A stretch of DNA of 64,000 bases from Trichopria drosophilae (taxonomy: Eukaryota > Arthropoda > Insecta > Hymenoptera > Diapriidae), in contig CM059583.1 of assembly GCA_030407085.1 (NCBI GenBank), positions 86,408,001 to 86,472,000 of the forward strand, written 5' to 3'. Below are positions 47,880-57,859 of the stretch, one piece after another; position 1 is the first letter of the stretch, and each line of letters starts with the position of its first letter. Both the position numbers and the translations under genes were made by a program. Under the pieces are notes generated by a model. It made no database searches. It was given only the letters and a program-made list of their open reading frames with translations, and had not been told where the DNA came from.

Positions 47880-48060
47880 TAAGAACGTAATGTTTTAATA
47901 ATTCTCCAACCCGGTCACAAGCTCCTTTGCCATGCCCAGTAACAGAAAAAATCCATTCTGCATTTTCATAACAATATTCTTACTCATAAAATTTGAATCG
48001 GTTCTTGAATTGGGGGCAGCACCATCTGATATTATAGTAACACTGCTTATCTCGTCGGTT
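47880..48060 (-). pseudogene. Diverged relative of the 48.3-kb element's transposase
   Basis: The minus strand reads ITIISDGAAPNSRTDSNF and, one frame over, ENAEWIFSVTGHGKGACDRV then GELLKHYV. The transposase inside 48337-53193 has IIYISDGAKQHYKN, KAEWHYSATAHGKGACYGV in the same order and spacing. Only this core is left, with a frameshift. It lies just outside the left end of the larger element and is clearly a different, older family member. Confidence 0.72.
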
Positions 48061-48336
48061 GTTAGTTTTTGTATTTAACTAATTTTTATTGTATTTATCC
48101 AGTGTATCTCCCATGTACTTATTTTTCCCGTGTATCTCGTTAAATTTTCAGACAATTTCGATTTGGGAGAAATTAGTTGAGCTTATGCGATATCAGAAAC
48201 TTTTCATTTTTATCATCTATAAGTAGCTCTTAAGTAAATATTCTGCAAATTCAAAGGTGAGAATCGTATATGCTGTGAATAGTGGATCGCATTTGTGGCA
48301 TGTATGGAACATGCATATATATATATATGTATATAT

Positions 48337-48845
48337 GGGACATTCCATGTCAACCGGATCACTTGTACGACCAAAATTCTATAGCACCAAAAAAATTGGG
48401 ATTTGGCTTAAAATGTAACTTAACATGTCTGCTTCTATTTGCTGCATGCTGATTTTGAACATTCAAAATGGCGGACAGTGGGCAACACTAAAAATGAAGA
48501 AAGTCAGGAAATAAAATGCTGGATCACGGCAGCACCAGAATTCAGTAGCACCAAAAAAAAATCGGGATTGAGCTTAAAGTGTAGCTTAACATGTCTGCTT
48601 TTATTTGCTGCATGGTGATTTTGAAAATTCAAAATGGCGGTCAGTGGGCAACACTAAAAATGAAGAAAGTCAGGAAATAAAATTCTGGATCACGGCACCA
48701 CCAGAATTCAGTAGCAACAAAAAAATTGGGATTGGGCTTAGAATGTACCTTACATGTCTGCTTTTATTTGCTGCATGGTGATTTTGAAAATTCAAAATGG
48801 CGGGCAATACTAAATATGAAGAAAGTCAGGAAATAAAAACGTTAA
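48337..48845. repeat. Left inverted end with 166-bp tandem subunits
   Basis: Three units start near 48378, 48543 and 48709 (TAGCACCAAAAAAATTGGG...). Each contains ACATGTCTGCTT, ATTTGCTGCATG, CAAAATGGCGGACAGTGGG and ATGAAGAAAGTCAGGAAAT. The same units in reverse orientation form the right end. Confidence 0.9.
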
Positions 48846-49149
48846 AGTCTTGACAAAATTTAAATCTAAATCTATCGTTGGTTTTAGTGAAATTTTAATA
48901 TTTGTTTCTAAGTTTAAAATGGTGCGCCAAATATCGCTGACTGAATTTTAAAACTCTATGTATTCGGTTAAAACTGGGTACTGGGTGATTTTTGAAGTTT
49001 CTGAATTATAGTCACTCTGAATATCCATCGCAATTATATATTTTAAAATTCTAAATGGCGGATGCAATACATATGGCCATCAGAAACTGCAAAAAGTTAT
49101 TTGATATGAATGAAGCATCGAACTTTGTTATTTTTATTGCAAGGCATTT
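48846..49149. other. Internal non-coding part of the transposon
   Basis: AT-rich sequence between the left tandem end and the 3' end of the transposase frame. Contains one CTAAATGGCGGATGC box near 49050. Confidence 0.5.
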
Positions 49150-51860
49150 CTCATGCAACCGCTCTCAGCCAAACCCAGAGACACGAACGAGGACATAGCG
49201 GTTAATAGTCTCCGTTTTTTTTTTAATTTTTTTAATTTTTTTAGGTTTTTTTCTACCTTTTTCTGTATTTTCATATTTCATTATATTGCTTTAATATTTC
49301 ATAACCGTTATTGGTTTCGAGGCTGTGAAGTATTGCATGACTTTTAACTTCTTGTCAGGAAGTACATAAAGTGCATGTGCTTTGATGATTTTGTTAACGG
49401 AAGGAGCTGCACCAAATCTTCTTGTAAGAAATCTTTTAGTTTTCTCATGCTGTGCCTTCGTGTAATAAAAAAAACTGTATATTTTTTAATTTATCTTTAG
49501 CCCATTCTAAAAGAGCTGCAGGAGTCAATAGCACATTATCGTGGTTAAGTTGAAGACTAGCTCGTGTGGCTTCTCTTTTAAAAATAGCTCTTACACCATA
49601 GCAAGCTCCTTTGCCGTGGGCTGTAGCAGAATAGTGCCACTCGGCTTTTATTCCGAAATCATTTGCATGATGAACAAGATTAATAGCTTGAAATTTATTT
49701 TTATAGTGCTGTTTAGCGCCATCACTAATATAAATTATCTTTTGCAGGTTTGAACACAGTTTCTTTATTTCAGGCATAAGTAACTCTTGCATCATATACA
49801 CTGCTGCAGTATCGTGTGTGGTGCATTCAGATAAGGCTATGAAACTCTTGTGGGTTACTTACTCATTATTCTTGTAATATACGAGCACTGGGTGTACGGT
49901 GCATTGAGCATTGTTGTAGTGGAAGCCTTGCGCTGCGTTTTGTGCGACGTAGGCAAAATTTTCCGAAAAGTCGGTGTGAACCAACACATCACTTTCATGA
50001 AATGTATTACGAAGTTCCAATATATATTTAGACTGTGCTTTAGATATAAAATGATGGGAAAGTAGAGTTTTTAAGGATTCGGTGAAAACATTTACAAAGT
50101 CGTCAAGTGGAAGACATTCTTTTTTAAGGATGCATCGATCAGTGTACTGCCAAATGGAAAAAGTAACTCCCGACGTTCCTATTTCGTCTAACAATTGAAA
50201 AATGGAATTCGAAAATTTTTCCGTATTTGGGCAATCATGACAGTCTCCTAAGTAGCAACCCCGCAAAGGATCTTTACACAAAACTATCTGAATGCAATCA
50301 CTTTGGTTATTGCTCGGAACCTCACAATTTGTCGTTATTTGCGGAGATTAGCAGCATCGATCATAGTTTTAAAATTTTTGTGAATTACGCAAACGCATAC
50401 ACTGTGAGTGCCACTGGAACCAGCTACAACACACAATTTTGGTCGAACCTCAGCAAATTTACTTAAACCAATTGCAATATCTGGATTTTGCTCTTTAAAC
50501 TGTACGTGCAGATATTTAATATCGCATAATAGCAAACGCTTCTGCGTTTTCGTTTTCATACCGCAACTACACGGAGAGAAATGTGAAAGGATGAAACTGT
50601 AGGTATTCCTTCGCCACTGTACTAAGATTTGGTGCTGGTTCTGCACCATGTGTCGCGTGATATCAATCTGAGAAACCCACAGTCTCAGACTGTGAAAACG
50701 CTTAGGATGAGACTGCAAAACTGCGATGCTTTCTTCGAGGTTTTCTCCCGCCTAAGTTTTACTTCTTAGACTAGGGCTCTCCCGGACTTTTTTGTAGAAA
50801 ATTTCCTCCTCTACAAAAAAGGTTTAGTAAATTTTTGCTCTATCTTGCACTGTTTTCGATACGGAAGCGATAGAACGAAGAACATCGAGTTTTCAAAACA
50901 AAAGAGAAACGTGGCGTCGGACGCTGAATACGTTGTTTTTCATTCTATTGCTTCCGTATCGAAAACGGTGCAAGATAGAGCAAAAATTTACTAAACCTTT
51001 TTTGTAGAGGAGAAAATTTCCTACAAAAAAGTCCCGGAGAGCCCTAGTCTAAGAAGTAAAACATAGGCGGGAGAAAGCCTCGAAGATAGCATCGCAGTTT
51101 TGCAGTCTCATCCTAAGCGTTTTAACAGTCTGAGACAGTGGGTTTCTTAGATTGATATCACGCGACACATGGTGCAGAACCAGCACCAAATCTTAGTACA
51201 GTGGCGAAGGAATACCTACAGTTTCATCCTTTCACATTTCTCTCCGTGTACGTAATGTAATTGTGTCTTTTTTATTAGGCATGATTCCACCGTTTACATC
51301 ACTTTCATAGAAATCAGACACTTTTTTAACAGTACTTTCGCATAGGTTTTTCCCTGCTTTAAGTCCGGGTATTGCTAAAACGCCTGCTGTTTTTCGCAAT
51401 TCTTTTGCTTGTCTAACATTTCTGTAAGAAGCACCGAATTCTTCTGCTACCTCACGAATACTCAATGATTCGGGAGCAATGGTCAATATCGATATGCGAA
51501 GGGGATCGTGTTCAGGTAGGCTCGAAAACTTTTCTTCCAGTCCATTCATCATTTCCTCAAGAATTTCTTCTTTAGACGGACGTAATTTTTTGTTTTGCGG
51601 AGGTCTTAAGTCATCTTCTGTATCCGGTTCACAACAGCCGGACTACTGCTACACTTTCAAAGGATCTGTTGGAGTCCAGAGATTTATTTCTATTATTATA
51701 TTGTTTTCTACAAGCTTGGCATATTTTTGCATTGTAAGGTAAATTTGGAAACTCTGTTTGCATGTTTTTTGATATATTTCTCAAGTCCTTTCCTATATGA
51801 CCCATTTCGCCAAGAGGATTGACACATCTATCGGAACAAACTTTTCCTGAAATTTTTATT
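49150..51860 (-). pseudogene. Transposase of the 4.86-kb element, broken
   Basis: Minus strand, from the right: a zinc-finger-like N-terminus (CSDRCVNPLGEMGHIGKDLR, CQACRKQYNN, about 51850-51700); a helical region (KEEILEEMMNGLEEKF, ISILTIAPESLSIREVAEEF, 51552-51232); then, after the palindrome, KRLLLCDIKYLHVQFKEQNP and VVAGSSGTHSVCVCVIHKNF (50718-50335); CKDPLRGCYLGDCHDCPN and VLVHTDFSENFAYVAQN (50281-49859); YISDGAKQHYKNKFQAINLV and KAEWHYSATAHGKGACYGV (49801-49445). D in TDFSEN, D in SDGA and the EWHxxA...GHGKG block look like an RNase-H-type catalytic core. Such proteins are known to me only as uncharacterised. Frameshifts and the palindrome break it. Confidence 0.75.
50572..51245. repeat. 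~0.67-kb palindrome inside the transposase gene
   Basis: The arms (about 50572-50885 and 50940-51245) are reverse complements. Shared phrases are CACGGAGAGAAATGTGAAAG, GGTATTCCTTCGCCACTGTA, ACCATGTGTCGCGTGATATC, CTAGGGCTCTCC and GCTTCCGTATCGAAAACGG. The centre holds about 55 unique bases. The outer arm portion on the left is transposase coding sequence, so part of the gene was duplicated in inverted form. Confidence 0.9.
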
Positions 51861-52675
51861 TACAGTTAACGAAAGAGATATTAGTAAAATGAATTTATTA
51901 TGCTTAATTTTTGATAAACCAATGCACGAAAATTATTATATTTTTAAGCAGTGATCAATAATGTAGAAAACCCCTTATTCAATGGCCATTCTCAACTTTA
52001 TCATTTCAAAAATGTATATTATGGAAAGTTCATGTTATGAAAAATTTCTTTATTAAAACGAACTGATTTAAACCATCTCCAGCTAGCCGCCGCGATCAAT
52101 AATGTGCTGTTTTCATCTGTGTATCATTTTTTAGAATGCATTAAGCATGTAAATTCAACAATAAATAATTTTTTTATTAAACACTCTATTTTTAGTAGAA
52201 GTTAATTTTAAGAAGAACTTTTTTTAGAAAGAACTGAATTTCAAGAAAAGAACGGCTGCTACGGGCGATCGCAATTGATAGGACCAATCCTAAAATACGT
52301 CAAGCGCGTGAACGTACTGCAAGGGAAACAAAGGAAGAATTTATTCAATGAATACGGATGACTCCAACTCGCCATATCTCAAGGAAAAATGCAAAAAAAA
52401 TGATGAAATTTTGCGAGCACATTCACGAGATACTAGCGAAACCCAAAGTCGGACTGAAATAAACAAAATATTCATTGTACTTTTATAATTAATGGTCAAT
52501 TTAGATGTTAACTCAATGCGATCGAAAATTGGTGGTTTGCGATTTGTAGCGAGAAAAGTGTGTTATAAAATGCGTGAGTGTGAGTTACAAAAAACTTACA
52601 CTTGAGAAAGTTATACATCAATGTATGATAAAAGTTTCTGCCAAGTTTCAAATTTTTTGGATCTGAAATGCGTGA
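51861..52675. other. Internal non-coding part of the transposon
   Basis: AT-rich spacer between the transposase N-terminus and the right tandem end. It would hold the promoter. Nothing specific recognised. Confidence 0.5.
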
Positions 52676-53193
52676 ATTATGCAAACTTTGGTGCTACTGA
52701 CTTTCTTCATTTTTAGTGTTGCCCATTGTCCGCCATTTTGAATTTCAAAATGACCATGCAGCAAATAAAAGCAGACATGTTAAGCTACATTTTAAGCCCA
52801 ATCTCGATTTTTTTGTTGTTACTGAATTCTGGTGGTGCCGTGATCCAGCATTTTATTTCCTGACTTTCTTCATTTTTAGTGTTGCCCACTGTCCGCCATT
52901 TTGAATTTTCAAAATCACCACGCACCAAATAAAAGCAGACATGTTAAGCTACATTTTAAGCCCAATCTCGATTTTTCTGGTGCTACTGAATTCTGGTGGT
53001 GCCGCGATCCAGAATTTTATTTCCTGATTTTCTTCATTTTTAGTGATGCCCACTGTCGGCCATTTTGAATTTTCAAAATCACCATGCAGCAAATAAAAGC
53101 AGACATGTTAAGCTATATTTTAAGCCCAATCCCCATTTTGTTGGTGCTATAGAATTCTGGTCGTACAAGTGATCCGGTTAACATGGAATGGCC
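52676..53193. repeat. Right inverted end with 166-bp tandem subunits
   Basis: Mirror image of 48337-48845. CTGAATTCTGGTGGTGCCG occurs at about 52823 and 52989, 166 bp apart, and the last unit ends ATTCTGGTCGTACAAGTG, GATCCGGTTAACATGGAATG, GCC. CCGCCATTTTGAAT occurs in each unit. Confidence 0.9.
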
Positions 53194-53199
53194 TATATA

Positions 53200-53935
53200 C
53201 AGGGTGATCCAAAAGTCCCGGAACAACAAAATATCTCAGCGGGAGTGCATTTTCGGGGAAAATGTTTTAGACAAAAGTTTAAGGATTTTTCCCTGGCTAT
53301 TTAATGGCGATATTGAATTTGACCTTGAACATGACCTTGAAGGTTATTTCAAGGTCAAGTTAATTTTTTTAAATGGGAACCCCTATTTTTTTCACGGATT
53401 CGGAAAGAGCACAAAATTTTACGTCCGAATATGCTATGGCCGTTTTTTTCGGCAAGGTCATTTCAAGGTGAAACTTAAAACTCCCGTGACGGCGAAATAT
53501 CTCAGAGGGTGTGCATTTCTTTAGGAATTGTTTCAGACAAAAGTTTAAGGATTTTTCCCGGGCTATTTAATGGTAGCACAGAATTTGACCTTGAACATAA
53601 CCTTCAAGGTTATTTCAAGGTCAAGTTTGTTTTTTTTAATGGAAACTGCTATTTTTTTTCACGGATTCGGAGAGAGCACAAAATTTTACGTCCAAATATG
53701 CTATGGCCGTTTTTTCGGCAATGTCATTTCAAGGCCAAACTTAAAACTCCCGGAACAGCGAATTAACTCAGCAAGAGGTCATTTTCGGGTAAAATGTTTC
53801 AGACAAAAGTTTCAGGATTTTTTCCGGGATATTTAATGCTAGCATAAAATTTGACCTTGAAAATTACCTTGAAGATTATTCTCAGGTCAAGATTATTTTT
53901 TTTTTTTAATTGGAACCCCGTTTCATTTTCTTAAC
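53200..53935. repeat. Left inverted arm, ~277-bp subunits
   Basis: Subunits begin near 53207, 53484 and 53745, each with AATATCTCAGCGGG-type, GGCTATTTAATGG, GACCTTGAACATGACCTTGA, AGGTTATTTCAAGGTCAAG, CACGGATTCGG and TTTTACGTCC. Solo pieces of this arm occur at 12980-13193 and 22627-22905. Confidence 0.9.
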
Positions 53936-54417
53936 GAAGTTATGAGGATCTTCCGGTATTGAGAGTGGTTAAATTCATTTTGTTCAGTCGATGCTATTAC
54001 TGGACGATCTGTTCTAGGGAGATCCTTTACAGTGCCGTAAACTTCGAAACAATTTATTGTTCTGCCAAAAGTCGATTTAGGAATCAGTTCCTGTCCCTCG
54101 CTTGTCCTCTAATTTTGTAAATAGAATAATAAACTGTTTAAAAAAAGTGTATACATACATCTTACGCAACACTTGTGCAAAGTGAACTTGGGCGCGCGAA
54201 CAGCGACAGAGAGCACGAGTCACCAGCGAAGTAAATAAACAACATACATTCACATTGAATTTATACATACGTGTACAGTCTTATAAGGTTACATTTTGGT
54301 CTTAACTTTATCGTTTTGTGAGATACATGGATTTCCTATCTAAACGCCTTTCCTATCTAAACGTATTAAGCATCATTTCAGTAACAAAATACATACGTAT
54401 ATTTCGTACAAAGAGCA

Positions 54418-55499
54418 ATGGCTGCGCTAAGTGAACGAGAAAGAATAACCATTCTCATGATGAGAGGCTGGGGTGATAACCAGCGATCTTTAGAGAATGT
54501 GCGAACCTTATTTAACGCATCATTTAGAGAGGGACGAGAACCGATTTCTAAATCTACTGTTAGCAGAACAATAAATCGTTTTGAAGTTCACGGTACTGTG
54601 AAGGATCTCCCAAGAGCAGGTCGTCCAGTAACAGCATCAACTGAAGAAAATTAGTTGAATGTCGCGCTGTCAATAACGGAAGATCCTCATACTTCCATCA
54701 GGAAAGTTAAACAGCAGCACGACTTATGTTACGGTACAGTACAACGGATCTTAACTAGAAACTTAAAATTTCACCCATACAAAGTTAGACTCGTACAACA
54801 ATTGAATGAAGACGATCCTGATAGACGCCTACAGTTTGCGGAATTAATGATGAATCGAATAGATGCTGATGCCGGTTTCTTGAATCGCATCGTATTTTCT
54901 GATGAAGCTACATTCTTCTTAAATGGGGCAATCAATAGACATAACATGTCTTATTGGAGTGAAACCAATCCTAATTGGATGGTCGATAGTCGTTCTACTC
55001 AATATCCTGAAAAAGTAAACGTATGGGCAGGTATTATAAACAATGCGGTAGTTGGGCCCTTCTTCATCGAGGGTACCCTTACTAGTCAAAAATACCACGA
55101 TATGTTGAGGGACGACATCATCCCTGCTATTCAGGTTATTGTAGGCGAGGATTTCGATCAGACTTGGTTTCAGCAAGATGGTGCAGCACCCATTATGCAA
55201 CAGATGTTCGCAATTATTTGAGTGATGTATTCGCAGAACGGTGGATAGGTCGAAGGGGTGTAATAGAATGGCCACCAAGATCTCCGGATCTTACGCCCCT
55301 TGACTATTTTCTATGGGGTTATCTCAAAGATAGAGTGTATCGAACGAAACCGGTGAATATTGAGGAAGTAAAACAACGAATACGGGATGAGATCGCGGCT
55401 ATAGAACCAGATATGATTAAAAAAGTCGTATCGACTTTTTATAATCGCTTGGGATATTGCCAAGAAGTTCATGGCAATCACTTTGAGCATAAGCTTTAG
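54418..55499 (+). pseudogene. Mariner/IS630-like transposase with one stop and one frameshift
   Basis: The N-terminal helix-turn-helix pair starts at the ATG at 54418: MAALSERERITILMMRGWGD, PISKSTVSRTINRFEVHGTV and DLPRAGRPVTAS. A TAG stop is at 54652-54654 in frame, then the second HTH (SIRKVKQQHDLCYGTVQRIL) and the DDE/D domain: RIVFSDEATFFLNG (first D), KVNVWAGIINNAVVGPFFIE, QTWFQQDGAAP (second D) and, after a frameshift at about 55190, EWPPRSPDLTPLDYFLWGYL (third D). About 36 residues separate the second and third D. These enzymes cut and paste at TA. Only two lesions, so fairly recent. About 350 codons, the usual family length. Confidence 0.88.
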
Positions 55500-55844
55500 T
55501 AAGATACATAATTTCATCAAAATCTTAGTATACCCATCTTGCCTTAACTGTCTGGGGACACCCACACACACACACACGCACACGCACACGCACACGCACA
55601 CGCACACGCACAGGTGACGGCGAGGGGAACCACCTGAACAAAGCACCCCGAAGAGGTGTAAACCCGACCGTGCTACCTCCACGCGGTACATCTTGGGTAA
55701 TGCTAAAGCCGGCGGTAGCATTGGAAACAATGTAAAAATGTTACCCATACATACGGTATTTTTAAACGTATCGGATGTAAAAAAAAAATGTATATTTTTA
55801 TCCGGGAACAATGATAATGCATTGCACTCTGGAAACATTACGAA
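55500..55844. other. Internal 3' region with (CACACG)n microsatellite at 55562-55612
   Basis: Follows the transposase stop. It includes a CA/CACACG run (55562-55612) and GC-rich non-coding DNA up to the right arm. No gene seen. Confidence 0.7.
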
Positions 55845-56511
55845 AATAAAACGGGGTTCCATTTAAAAAAAAAATAGTCTTGAGCTTAGAATAAGCTTCA
55901 AGGTAATTTTCAAGGTTAAATTCAATGGTGCCTCTTGCTGAGTTAATTCGCTGTTCCGGGAGTTGTAAGTTTGGCCTTGAAATGACATTGCCGAAAAAAA
56001 CGGCCATAGCATATTTGGACGTAAAATTTTGTGCTCTCTCCGAATCCGTGAAAAAAAATAGCAGTTTCCATTAAAAAAAACAAACTTGACCTTGAAATAA
56101 CCTTCAAGGTCATGTTCAAGGTCAAATTCTGTGCTACCATTAAATATCCCAGGAAAAATCCTTAAACTTTTGTCTGAAACAATTTCCAAAGAAATGCATA
56201 CCCTCTGAGATATTTCGCCGTTACGGGAGTTTTAAGTTTCACCTTGAAATGACCTTGCCGGAAAAATCGATCATATCATACTCGGACGTAGAATTTCCCG
56301 CTCTTTCAGAATCCATGAAAAAAAATAGGGGTTCCCATTTTAAAAAATTAACTTGACCTTGAAATAACCTTCAAGGTCATGGTCAAGGTCAAATTCAATA
56401 TCGCCATTAAATAGCCAGGGAAAAATCCTGAAACTTTTGTCTGAAACATTTTCCTCGAAAATGCACTCCCGCTGAGATATTTTGCTGTTCCGGGACTTTT
56501 GGATCACCCTG
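55845..56511. repeat. Right inverted arm, ~277-bp subunits
   Basis: Reverse complement of the left arm: AACGGGGTTCCATTT at the inner edge, repeated AATCCGTGAAAAAAAATAG, ACCTTCAAGGTCA, GCTACCATTAAAT and the terminal CCGGGACTTTTGGATCACCC. Confidence 0.9.
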
Positions 56512-56644
56512 TATATATATATAGGTATATATGTGACCTGGTCTATGAAAAGGGAGCTTACGTACGAAAAAAAGTTTTCGAGAAAACAGCGATTGAGGTT
56601 AAACAACTTGTTTCGCCAGTTTCTTGTTAGTTACTATTAGGTTG

Positions 56645-56690
56645 GTCGGCGTGATGGTCGTGCGGGCTAAGACGTCAGTTTTAGGCAGAG
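56645..56690 (+). mobile_element. tRNA-derived SINE, copy 4 (head only)
   Basis: GTCGGCGTGATGGTCGTGCG then GGCTAAGACGTCAGTTTTAG matches the tRNA-like head of copies 1 and 2. The body is missing, an unusual 3'-truncated remnant. Confidence 0.75.
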
Positions 56691-56734
56691 ATCATCCGCC
56701 GGTTCCATTACTATAACGTAGGGTATTTACTTGG

Positions 56735-56985
56735 CCCATAAGCGTCGAAAACTACGATTAGACGTCATCATTGAGTGAAGCAATGTATTTCCGATAAATT
56801 GAGGACTTTGTCTCGTTCTATGGCAATTTCATGATCCGATAGTGCTTGAATTTTGGAAGCCGCCCCGGTAATGGAAGAGCCACTAGATCGGCTGTATTAT
56901 CGATAAATTTGACAACTTTTTCGATGTCAGCTGGTTTAAACGCCTTCTGGTTTGTAGATGGTTTATTCACCATGTTCTTTAAAAT
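56735..56985 (-). pseudogene. Relic of an uncharacterised TE-type protein (LPLPGRLP motif)
   Basis: The minus strand reads NMVNKPSTNQKAFKPADIEK, VVKFIDNTADLVALPLPGRL, PKFKHYRIMKLP, stop, NETKSSIYRKYIASLNDDV. A block of the type FI.N.A...ALPLPGR.P.FK......LP...TK...Y..Y recurs in many repeat-encoded uncharacterised invertebrate proteins as I remember them. Three stops within the 250 bases show it is dead. Family not named. Confidence 0.55.
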
Positions 56986-57570
56986 GCTTTACTAAGTGTT
57001 CGAAACGCTTCTGTCCACATGCTTGTATGAAAAGAAAGCATTTGAATTATAGTTTGTAAAAATTCATCCCAGTATGTGGGACGAGTTGCATTAATAAACT
57101 TTTTCTTAATTGTGACCATCTGAAAATATTGCACCCAATTTGTTCCGGTAGTTTTATTTTGTCATTAGTAGACTGTTCTTCTGATTTCGTTGTATATTTT
57201 TGTAATATTTCTTTGTATAATGAGTTATTATATTAAGATAAAATGTCGCTACTTGATGTTTTCTTGTAGTTTTATCGTAAACAGCGATATGACTGGTTTC
57301 TCTTTATAAATATGGCGGACTGGGCTCTCAAGTCTGGAATATATGATATGACCTAAAAATGTGCGGACCTGCAATGCGGAGAGTTATGCACTTCAGTCAT
57401 TTTATATTTTTCTCTAACGGTTTTATCAAGACTGTAGCAAACTGCAGAAACCTACATTAAAGTACAGTAACGGCCAAGAGATGATTTCCTCCAGATAAAC
57501 AACATTTTCGAAACGTAAACAAACGAGGTGACTCGTCTCACCAACAGCGAACTGCAGCATGAAAACCAAG
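56986..57570. other. No gene seen
   Basis: AT-rich non-coding sequence. Confidence 0.45.
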
Positions 57571-57577
57571 TCGAAAA

Positions 57578-57650
57578 TTTGTTCTCCGGTCGGGTATCGA
57601 ACTCACGATCTACGACTTCGTAGTCCATTAAGTTACGGCCTGGGCTACGA
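57578..57650 (-). repeat. tRNA-like sequence with polymerase III boxes
   Basis: The minus strand reads GGCTTCGTAGCCCAGGCCG (A box TAGCCCAGGCCG) and, 35 bases on, GTGAGTTCGATACCCGACC (B box AGTTCGATACC). The acceptor ends do not pair and the anticodon stem-loop is abnormal. It is therefore more likely a SINE head or tRNA pseudogene than a working tRNA. Confidence 0.5.
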
Positions 57651-57654
57651 AGCC

Positions 57655-57840
57655 GATTTTTAAAAATTTGTCCGGTATACTGGATCTGCCATTTTAAATT
57701 TTATAAATATATCGTCACATTTATAATCAGCGATGTCGACAACCTCCGAGCAACAAGTTTGATGCTAAGTGTTTTTTTTTTTAATTTTCCGCCATATTGG
57801 ATCTGCAATATTCAATTTTCAAAATGAGTCAATCTTAGTC
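57655..57840. repeat. Two units of the GCCAT-theme repeat
   Basis: TGGATCTGCCATTTTAAATT, ATAATCAGCGATGTCGACAA, CCTCCGAGCAACAAG, CCGCCATATTGGATCTGC. Related in order of boxes to the array at 45225-45550. Confidence 0.6.
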
Positions 57841-57859
57841 AAATCGATCACAATCATAT

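Larger units (their letters stand above)
48337..53193 (-). mobile_element. 4.86-kb DNA transposon of uncertain superfamily (Sola-like?)
   Basis: Ends are inverted: left GGGACATTCCATGTCAACCG, right (reverse complement) GGCCATTCCATGTTAACCG, continuing through GATCACTTGTACGACC and about 0.5 kb of 166-bp tandem units on each side. The inside carries one multi-domain transposase on the minus strand, broken. Flanks are TATATA-rich, so the target duplication cannot be read. GGG-type ends with a 4-bp duplication (seen in the related foldback at 60941) fit what I recall of Sola elements, but I cannot confirm this. Confidence 0.8.
53200..56511 (+). mobile_element. 3.3-kb mariner/IS630-like transposon with long inverted ends
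   Basis: Left CAGGGTGATCCAAAAGTCCC (preceded by TATA), right GGGACTTTTGGATCACCCTG (followed by TATA): a perfect 20-bp end and a TA target. Each inverted arm is about 0.67-0.74 kb and made of 2.6 units of about 277 bp. The transposase is central on the plus strand but broken. It sits only 6 bp right of the end of the 4.86-kb element. Confidence 0.9.
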
